From Cerioporus squamosus (taxonomy: Eukaryota; Basidiomycota; Agaricomycetes; Polyporales; Polyporaceae), in the NCBI GenBank assembly GCA_022592435.1, contig JABYQS010000404.1, positions 1 to 24,608 on the forward strand: DNA of 24,608 bases, in the 5' to 3' direction. The notes beneath the pieces are model-generated. The model did not search any database. It was not told the origin of the DNA and saw only the letters and a list, made by a program, of their open reading frames with translations. Position 1 is the stretch's first letter. Each line of letters begins with the position of its first letter. The position numbers and the translations under genes are program-made. Of this stretch, positions 18,901 through 24,608 are shown in pieces.

Positions 18901-20013
18901 CGAGTACCGTTGCAGGTCAGTGTACTGGTTCCGGGCTTTCCGGTAGGCTCGATGCGCCGGGTGCGCGGTGTCCGACTTGAACGCCTTCGCCTCCCGCGCC
19001 AGATCGTGCATCTTTCTGCGCGCCTCTGCGAGCTCGCTCGTGAACCAGGGCTTGGTGTACGGGGTGATGGTCGTGAACGGAACGTGCTCCTCGATCGCCT
19101 TGTTAATGGCCGCCAGTAGACCCTCGAGGGTGTGGTCGAAGTCTTGGGGAGAGTCGATGTGCTCTACGAGGTGCGCCGTCTCGAGCCCGTCCGCCAGTGT
19201 CTTCCTGAACTCCTCCCAATCCACCGCTCGAAAGTTGCGCCGCCGCTCCACTGTCGCCTTCGCCAGCGGCACCTCCAGGTGGGTGATGATCGGGAAATGG
19301 TCCGCCTTGGGACCCTGGTAGACCATGTCGACTTTGCATAGCGACACTCGCTCCAGTAGCTCCTCGGAGCAGAAGACATTGTCGGGCCTCGTGAGATTCT
19401 TCGTGCGGGATGCGCGCAGCGTGGGCAACGACGGCGGCAGCGCCATTGTCATGCCTAGATCAGAGTAATAGTTTATCAGCAGTTGTGCACGCTCGAGAGA
19501 ACTTGGAGTGAAGAGGTGCCCGTTGCGCGGGTCGTCCCAAGTCGGATGGTGGCGATTGAAGTCCCCTAGCCAGACGAAGTACTGCGGTCCCTGGCCCTCG
19601 CACTGCCGGCGCAGCTTGTGCGCCAGCCGTGCAGCTGCATGCAGCGTCCTGTCGTGATTTCCGTCAATGTAGAGGTTGAACAGGTGTGTACGCGCACCGT
19701 CTGCTGTCTTGAACGAGACCACAGTCATGTCAGGGCACTTGCTCTCGACCTGGTACCATGCCTTGGTGGATATCTTGGTGCTGACCAGCGTGACCGCACG
19801 CACACGCTCCCGTGAATCATGGTGTCCGCAGGGGTACAGAACGATCCAGCGGGAATGCGCGCGTGTCAGCTTGTTCCAATCCATGTATGGCTCCTGTATC
19901 GCGATGACGTCGTACTGATCCTCTTTTGCTGTGTTGATGAGGTAGCTTTGTGCGTCGAGAGATTTGTTGAGGTTTTGCTGCCAGATCCGGAGTGTCGCGA
20001 GTGTGTCCGACAT
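16000..20013 (-). CDS. LINE ORF2: endonuclease, reverse transcriptase, RNase H
   Basis: 1337 residues, uninterrupted. The N-terminal APE-type endonuclease (about 1-235) has N14 in WQQNLN, E41 in IQEP and GDFNRHH at 150-156. The reverse transcriptase (about 470-760) has the Tad-like KVPGPDGIPNE and KAYRGIALLSCLSKI, the first catalytic aspartate in LDIKSAF (D611) and the catalytic pair in SMDD (D703, D704). The residue before MDD is usually aromatic, so serine here is odd. An RNase H domain (about 998-1136) has D1003 (YSDGS), E1042 (YEAE), D1070 (ALDGKSAI) and D1127 (GNEQAD). A CCHC finger, C1236-X2-C1239-X8-H1248-X4-C1253, lies near the C-terminus. The protein nicks the target and copies the element RNA onto it. 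Its ATG overlaps the ORF1 stop (TGATG). Confidence 0.93.
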   Translation of the reverse strand: MSDTLATLRIWQQNLNKSLDAQSYLINTAKEDQYDVIAIQEPYMDWNKLTRAHSRWIVLYPCGHHDSRERVRAVTLVSTKISTKAWYQVESKCPDMTVVSFKTADGARTHLFNLYIDGNHDRTLHAAARLAHKLRRQCEGQGPQYFVWLGDFNRHHPTWDDPRNGHLFTPSSLERAQLLINYYSDLGMTMALPPSLPTLRASRTKNLTRPDNVFCSEELLERVSLCKVDMVYQGPKADHFPIITHLEVPLAKATVERRRNFRAVDWEEFRKTLADGLETAHLVEHIDSPQDFDHTLEGLLAAINKAIEEHVPFTTITPYTKPWFTSELAEARRKMHDLAREAKAFKSDTAHPAHRAYRKARNQYTDLQRYSKKDCWASFLENTDDTTIWKTNRFLSRGPTDGGKSCIPALKATSEDGQAVLLTDNVDKGAEFYRTFFLPRVDDTEIPADQEYPEPKYAFEPITDEQVRRAIRQLKSFKVPGPDGIPNEVYRATADVLVPVLGRLFRATFELQYYPERWKISDTVVLRKPGKTDYTVAKAYRGIALLSCLSKILSRCVANVLVYHAEKHGMLPNHQFGGRAGRQTTDSLHLVQKTVKDAWRRGKVAAALFLDIKSAFPAAVPERLYHILRMRGVPVEYVQWLKVKLTGRRTILKFDDFVSDMFLIERGIDQGCPLSVILYAFYNAALVEAANPSKGETAEGSMDDVAVLVTGRTFGEAHAQLKDFMEREGGAEAWSATHHSPFSVDKFGLVNFSRKLSIKRGRLGPALQLRGHRVQAAPYHRFLGVLVDCELRHHPQVADAFAKGTAWTALMRRMGQSRLGLPLGTLLRLYLAVAVPRILYAADTFLLPVRKATDQKASSGTVGHIKKLAQIQRQAVIIVTGAMKTTATDALEAHLHLLPFDLLVDKICFRAAARLCSLPSSHPLHTHVKKASKPVGSHRSRMHELLQLYAPRISQDRMEKVAAFRHPPHWEPAHQTDIASSKEEAAESETRWVQREGLRIYSDGSELEGGVGAAAVLFNTRARQWKSLRLFLGPADEHTVYEAETVGAILGTELVKRERRVGRVASVALDGKSAIEGSLVREARPSHYLTDLLHDRIAATRRQHRNLELTLRWVPGHEEIAGNEQADCDAKLAASGDSSSVRLLPAALRRPLPVSLSKAKQVYNKELEAQAAKRWRDSERGKKLRRVDSALPSDRFKKLVAPLPRRNTSLLIQLRTGHAPLNHHLHTIGRADTQRCSGCGAAKETVMHFVLQCPKFSLQRRVFLGPLGRNGSRLDYLLSTQEGMDRLFKFVNATRRLHHTFGDLQTADRKDADSTGDDRAPAQRRMRQTTLRFRSSS

Positions 20014-20015
20014 CA
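20011..20015 (-). promoter_or_regulatory. TGATG stop-start overlap between LINE ORF1 and ORF2
   Basis: On the minus strand the ORF1 stop TGA (20015-20013) and the ORF2 start ATG (20013-20011) share an A. Such overlaps allow termination-reinitiation, known in other non-LTR elements, and would set a low ORF2:ORF1 ratio from one mRNA. The mechanism here is inferred. Confidence 0.6.
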
Positions 20016-21719
20016 GGCAAGGATGGGGGAGAGGGGAGTACCATCTATGCTGTCAATCGCATCTGCAACGAGTTCGCTGAGCAGGCTCCCTTCACGTTGT
20101 GACCGCACAGGTCCAGGAGGTGAACGACTTAGCTGTCTCGGTGGGCTGCGCCGCCCTGCCTGACCGTGTCTCGTCGGGAAGAGCCCCTCACCGCCGTCCA
20201 CCGACTCCCAGGTGTAGGGATCGTCCGCCAATGGGAAGAACCGGAACCCCGCCTCAGGCCTCCGAGCCCGCAACCGCTGTAGCGCCTGCTTGTACGCGGG
20301 GCACGACTTCTCCCATGCGGCGTGACCGCGCTCGTTGTTGCAGTTGGTGCACCGGAGATCGTCATGCCTGGAGACGGTACACTCCGCAGTCCGATGGTGA
20401 ATCGACGCACAGTTGGCGCAGGTCTCGTGTATCGCCTTGCAGTCCCGCGCAAGGTGCGGCGGATCGTACTTGTGACACTTCGCGCACCGTTGCGGCTCCT
20501 CCTGGTCGCGTCGGACCATGACGTGCTTGCTCGCGATGTAGAGACCGTCTGCCACCGCGCGATTGGCGTCCTGCGCAGTGAGGAAAGAGATCAGTAGAAA
20601 CGCGACGCGCTGCCCCGGAGCTCTCTTCTCCGGGGACTTGATCCAGCGCGCCGCCACCAGGTTGCCATGTTGAATATCATTGTCACTCTCCACCACCGTG
20701 AGGTCATACGGGTTGTCCGGCTCAAACGTAACCGGGACGTACTCCGCCACCACCTTGTAGTACCGCGGCTTCACCTGCGCCCCCACTCCGAGGCCCTTCT
20801 GGAAGTCCTCCAGTATTCCATCGCGCTTCACCCAGGCAGCGCTGCTCGCGCTCTCGAATTCGTAGACAACACCCCCATTAGCCAGGACAGATGCCGCGAG
20901 GATCTTAATGCCCTCCGGTAGCTCGTATCCCTTCTCGTCTTTCATAATGTTTAGGGCCATGTGAGCCTTGGCCACTAGCACCGCGGCCGAGAGCCGCTCT
21001 CCGCTGTCGGGCGCGAGGCCGTCGACTAGCAGCTGCTTCTCCCTCAGCTGCGCGCGCGCAACTGCTCGGGCGCACTGCGGCGACAGCTGAGGTCCCCCGG
21101 TTGCACGGAGAGCCTGCGCATATGTTCTCGGTCTCGAAGCGAAGGACTCACCTGGGGACGTAGACCCAACAGCCCCGTCCGCCACCACGGTCTTGACTTC
21201 CTCCAGTAATTTGCTCGCTCCCGCAACAGCTTCCCCCATAGACCGTCTCGAGTCTGCAACCTGGTCCTGCATCCCTCGCACCATACCCTCCATCTGCTTG
21301 CGCGCGTCTGCCGTGGCCGTCTTGAATGCCGCTTGCAGCTGCGTTTCGAGCTTCTTCGCGGTCGCGTTAGCCACCCCGTTCGCCAGCTCCGTCTCGAAAG
21401 CGGCCTTCCCGTAGTGGTACAGCGCTACGAGGGCCTGAACCGTGATCGGCGCGCCCGGCTTCGACTGCGCTAGGGCGAGTAAGGCCGCCAGTAGGTGCTC
21501 CACAGCCGGAGGTACGTTCGAGGGCACTAGAAATCTCCCAGCGAGCACTTCGTGCGCCTTCTTGGCATCCTGGATGTCGTCTGTGTGGTGCTTGAAGAGG
21601 TCTGCAGCGGACAAGGCTGACAACGCGGTTGACGTGGCGGTCTGGCGCTTGGGCCGAGTCTGCGATCCCGCTGGTGCTGGCGTCCCCGACCGACTAGCTC
21701 CTCCCGAAGTGTGAGACAT
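20013..21719 (-). CDS. LINE ORF1: nucleic-acid-binding protein with three zinc knuckles
   Basis: 568 residues starting at the first ATG after a 137-nt leader. The N-terminal half has a low-complexity Ser/Thr/Ala start, then a helical, probably coiled-coil segment (about 110-175, rich in Ala/Lys/Glu/Met) suited to multimerisation. The middle part has an RRM-like alpha/beta pattern. Three cysteine-histidine knuckles follow in CAKCHKYDPPHLARDC, CANCASIHHRTAEC and CTNCNNERGHAAWEKSC, as in ORF1 proteins of Tad- and I-type elements. A basic Arg/Ser/Pro-rich stretch precedes the C-terminus. Its role is to coat element RNA and act as a chaperone in the retrotransposition particle. The stop shares one base with the ORF2 start. 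Confidence 0.88.
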   Translation of the reverse strand: MSHTSGGASRSGTPAPAGSQTRPKRQTATSTALSALSAADLFKHHTDDIQDAKKAHEVLAGRFLVPSNVPPAVEHLLAALLALAQSKPGAPITVQALVALYHYGKAAFETELANGVANATAKKLETQLQAAFKTATADARKQMEGMVRGMQDQVADSRRSMGEAVAGASKLLEEVKTVVADGAVGSTSPGESFASRPRTYAQALRATGGPQLSPQCARAVARAQLREKQLLVDGLAPDSGERLSAAVLVAKAHMALNIMKDEKGYELPEGIKILAASVLANGGVVYEFESASSAAWVKRDGILEDFQKGLGVGAQVKPRYYKVVAEYVPVTFEPDNPYDLTVVESDNDIQHGNLVAARWIKSPEKRAPGQRVAFLLISFLTAQDANRAVADGLYIASKHVMVRRDQEEPQRCAKCHKYDPPHLARDCKAIHETCANCASIHHRTAECTVSRHDDLRCTNCNNERGHAAWEKSCPAYKQALQRLRARRPEAGFRFFPLADDPYTWESVDGGEGLFPTRHGQAGRRSPPRQLSRSPPGPVRSQREGSLLSELVADAIDSIDGTPLSPILA

Positions 21720-21856
21720 GCGAGTAGTACTCCTAGTAAAACGTATCTAGCTCTAGTTAGACCAGTCCCAGGTGCGCCGCACGCTGCAAATTCGACTCCT
21801 GGGCGAATTCGAGCGTGGGAAAGTTGCCGCAGGTGGTGGTAGAGAGCCAAGAGGAG
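21720..21856 (-). other. LINE 5' leader
   Basis: 137 nt from the element start to the ORF1 ATG. Full-length LINEs usually carry an internal promoter here. I see no specific element; the first bases are pyrimidine-rich (GACTCCTCTTGGCTCTC). Confidence 0.55.
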
Positions 21857-21868
21857 TCTTTGCGTGCG
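21857..21868. repeat. LINE target site duplication, 5' side
   Basis: Exact copy of 15483-15494 (TTTGCGTGCGCT) next to the 5' end of the element. Confidence 0.85.
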
Positions 21869-22020
21869 CTGATTGGATCGTCTCCTCCCCGACTGGGCGT
21901 GCAGCTCAGTGAAGAAGTGCGCACGCGTCCAGAACATCTATAAAACGCGTCTCGTCCAATCTGTCCCTCGACGCGTCCTCTTCTCTTCCTTCCCTATCGT
22001 CGCTCACTCATCCGCCCATC
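21869..22020 (+). promoter_or_regulatory. Core promoter of the glycogen debranching enzyme gene
   Basis: 152 bp remain between the LINE target duplication and the ATG. ATTGG (a reverse CCAAT box) is at 21870-21874, two bases from the duplication. A good TATA box (TATAAAA) is at 21940-21946, followed by a pyrimidine-rich leader (CTCTTCTCTTCCTTCCC) up to the start codon at 22021. The core is intact, but upstream elements are now LINE sequence. Confidence 0.6.
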
Positions 22021-24608
22021 ATGCCCAAGGCCGCGAAGAAAGCGAAGGCGGCCATCGCGTCTGTCACGATCCCAAAGACGAACCCTGCAGACCTCACCCC
22101 CGGCTCCTCGCCACAGACACCGAAGACCCCGAAGACTCCCGCCGATGAGGGCATCGAGTTCTTCGAATCGGTGGTCAGCAAGCAGCCGATTCGTGTGTAC
22201 GAGCTGCGGTTGGATCCTGATGGTGGGCCGAACAAAGACAGATCCGTTGAGTATACATCCTCTTCGTCGCTTTCCCCGCGCATACATGCTCTTCAATGAG
22301 TTCTGTGGCGTCTTTGGCGCGTCGTCGGGAGACAAGCCCTTCTGCAGTGACATACTGACGCGTTCGCTCAGTATATGCGCCTTCCTCCGGCGTACACTCC
22401 GTATGTCGTTCGCGTCTCCCTAGACGCGGGTACGCCAGCATCCCGTAACGGTGTGTTTAAGACCAACTTTCCCCTGGACGGTGGTCGATTCCAGCGGGAC
22501 CACTTTGCTGAGCGCAAGTACGTCACATCTGTCAATCGCACGCAACGCTGGCTAAAGGAAAGCCAGGCTACCCACCGACTTCTCTTCTCCAATCCAGATC
22601 GACCTGCCCATCTCACATGCCGGCGCGTTCGTCTACTGGGTCGAGTACGACGGAGACGTGCCCGGATCGAGGGTCAAGGGCCGCGAAGGCTACTTCAATG
22701 TCGACCCCATCCTGCGTACGAAGGCACGGACTCCCATCCTCACATCCTCTGGCACCGTTTCTCCCGACGGTCCTTCCGTGACGCCTGGCTATGTCAACAT
22801 CCCTCTGGACGGCCTGTCCATACTGACGCTCGTCTCGAAATGGATGGGCCCTACCTCTGCTTGGCGAGACTACTTCGCCGAGACAAGCACACGGGGCTAC
22901 AACATGATTCACTGGACCCCTCTGCAGGAGCGCGGAGAAAGCGATAGCCCCTACTCCATCCGCAATCAACTCGTATACGAACCAACTATGTTCCCTGACA
23001 AGAACATCGGATCGGACGGTGGTGCGGCGAAGCTTAAGGAGGTGCTAACACTCGCGAGGGAGGAATACGGGCTGCTCAGCTTGACGGATGTCGTCCTCAA
23101 CCACACGGCTAACGACAGTCCATGGCTTTTGGACCATCCGGAGGCAGGTAGGCTCTCATTCTCTGCGTATGCATCTGAGCGTTCCATTGATTCGCGCGTT
23201 CAGGTTACAGTCCTGCAAATACTCCGCACCTGACGCCTGCGTTGGAACTGGACAGTGCAATGCTCGAGTTTTCCTCTACGCTGGAATCGCTCGGACTCCC
23301 TACCGTTGTCACATCAGAGCAAGACATAGCTCGCCTCGTGGAAGGCTTCGACAGCTTCGTGAAGGAGCGTAACATGTGGCAGTACTACGTCCTCGACGTG
23401 AAGAGAGAGCGCGCAACCATCAAGGACGCACTAGACAAGGGCGACGTCGTGCCATGGTCTGGTGCTCACATCGCGAATAAGACAGTGGTGGAGCTCGCCA
23501 CGATTATCCGCGAATCGGGGTACGTCGAAGGCTACCGCAAACTCGAGAAGCGTTTCGGCACACACGTCTCTGGCCCGGTCGCTGCTGGCTTCGTGAAGGC
23601 TGCTTTCGTGGACCTTGGGGAGGGTAGTGACGCGCTTGCGGATGCATGGGTCCGCGTTGTCGACGTGCTGAACGTCCCCCTGTACGAGGAGTGGAACGAG
23701 GACACTCGAGCGGCTTGGATAGCATTCGCAACCGGCTCAAGTACACGCGTCTTGATGAACATGGTCCCAAGGTTGGACCAATCACACCAAAGTGGGGGAA
23801 TTTCGCAGCTGTTGACACGGCGATGAGCTTACCAACTGTACAGGCTACCCCTTGTTGAGCCTTACTTCACGCGACTCAAGAAGGAGGACGCGGCAACCTA
23901 CTCGCTGGCCAACAACGGATGGATTTGGAACGCAGATCCGCTGTCCAACTTCGCGCTCTGGCCGTCAAAGGCTTATCTTCGCCGAGAGGTGATCGTATGG
24001 GGAGGACTGTGTGAAGCTGCGCTACGGGGACGGGCCATCTTCGAACCCATGGTTGTGGGAGTACATGACGAAGTATGTCTCCTCTCTGGCGGCTAGCTTC
24101 GAGGGTTTCCGTATCGACAACTGTCACTCGACCCCGTTGCACGTCGGTGTGGCACTCCTCGATGCAGCGCGTGCAGTCAACCCCAATCTGTACGTGTGCG
24201 CTGAGCTGTTCACCGGGAGTGAGGAGATGGACACGATCTTCGTGAGCCGCCTCGGCATCAACAGCCTTATTCGCGAAGCGGGCAATGCCTGGGATCCTAA
24301 GGAGTTTTCGCGTCTCCTCTACCGACACGGTCTAGGAAAGCCCATTGGTGCGTTCCGCTTAGAGTCGATGGAGATGTGCGCTCACGCGCACTGCTTGCAG
24401 GCTCCATGGATGGCGCGTGCATGACCAGTAAGGGCGAGCTTCCTCCCCCCACAGGGAAGGGTCCCACTCGTGAATGCGTTGTCATTCCGCATAACGGCTC
24501 GGTGCCACATGCTCTCTTCTACGATCTCACCCACGACAATGAGTCATATCTTCACAAGCGTTCTGCAGAGGATGCCCTCTCTACCGGCGCTCTTGTCACG
24601 TTCTCCTT
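22021..24608 (+). CDS. GDB1: Glycogen debranching enzyme, 5' half (runs off the window)
   Basis: Bifunctional 4-alpha-glucanotransferase / amylo-alpha-1,6-glucosidase of cytosolic glycogen breakdown. Exons read: 22021-22245, 22372-22517, 22567-23147, 23204-23791, 23844-24347 and 24401 to beyond 24608. Introns 2-5 are 49-56 nt; intron 1 is 126 nt with an unusual GTTGAG donor. About 750 of the roughly 1500 residues usual for the family are present. Conserved blocks include RLPPAYTPYVVRVSLDAGTP, GYNMIHWTPLQ, LTDVVLNHTANDS, GFRIDNCHSTPLHV (nucleophile Asp about 605) and NLYVCAELFTGSEEMD (acid/base Glu about 634). All belong to the N-terminal transferase domain. Two single-base frame breaks interrupt exons. 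One base seems missing at 23715-23716 (frame 1 to frame 0, before SIRNRLKYTRLDEHGPK). One extra G seems present near 24003-24005 (before VKLRYGDGPSSNPWLWEY). Protein identity is certain; whether the gene is broken or mis-read is not. Confidence 0.92.

Larger units (their letters stand above)
15495..21856 (-). mobile_element. Full-length Tad-like non-LTR retrotransposon (LINE), 6.36 kb
   Basis: The element has two intact ORFs, a 137-nt 5' leader, a 505-nt 3' region and a perfect 12-bp target duplication. On its own strand it begins GACTCCTCTTGG and ends AATAAAAGGATTTGAAGAAGA, a short GAA-type tail instead of poly(A). Domain order is ORF1 with three zinc knuckles, then ORF2 with APE-type endonuclease, reverse transcriptase, RNase H and a C-terminal CCHC finger. 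That set is characteristic of fungal Tad-like LINEs (I/Jockey group). Intact frames and the exact duplication point to a recent, possibly still mobile, copy. It lies in the promoter region between SGF73 and the debranching-enzyme gene, antisense to the latter. Confidence 0.92.

Noticed and set aside
1..24608. CRISPR array, tRNA, rRNA or bacterial operon signals
   Set aside because: None seen; genes are intron-bearing and eukaryotic.

Overview
The window looks like nuclear DNA of a basidiomycete fungus, most likely an agaricomycete (polypore-like). It is GC-rich, has many short introns (about 48-69 nt, GT..AG), carries fungal-type genes (a Gin4/Hsl1 kinase, SAGA subunit SGF73, glycogen debranching enzyme) and holds a fungal LINE plus terminal-inverted-repeat (TIR) elements. 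The species cannot be named from sequence alone.

Layout. 302-1122 (+): an unrecognised coding locus whose reading frame breaks several times. 1402-3872 (-): Nim1/Gin4/Hsl1-type protein kinase. 4387-6189 (+): nuclear-looking 2OG-Fe(II) oxygenase, copy A. 6753-11263 (+): a gene for four CCCH zinc fingers, RRM-like domains and a RING-IBR-RING E3 ligase, split between fingers 2 and 3 by a 1455-bp non-autonomous DNA transposon (7079-8533; 8-bp target duplication). That transposon itself contains a 633-bp CACTG-ended element (7477-8109; 143-bp inverted repeats, 3-bp target duplication). 11753-13534 (+): oxygenase copy B, with the same intron positions as A and an in-frame TAG before its C-terminal domain. 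14142-15290 (-): SGF73. 15495-21856 (-): a full-length Tad-like LINE with two intact overlapping ORFs and a 12-bp target duplication. 22021 to the window end (+): the 5' half of the glycogen debranching enzyme gene.

How it fits together. SGF73 and the debranching enzyme are divergent. Without the LINE and one duplicated target they would be about 350 bp apart, so the LINE has split what looks like a shared promoter: a TGACGTCA site stays on the SGF73 side, and an ATTGG (reverse CCAAT) plus a TATA box stay on the debranching-enzyme side. The two oxygenase copies bracket the CCCH-RRM-RBR gene and share stretches of unusually high nucleotide identity, which suggests duplication followed by gene conversion.

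Caution. Single-base frame breaks occur in otherwise well-conserved housekeeping coding sequence (two in the debranching enzyme, several in the first locus, possibly one in the kinase and one in the RBR gene), while the 4-kb LINE ORF is clean. Some breaks may be consensus errors, so pseudogene calls here need read-level support.
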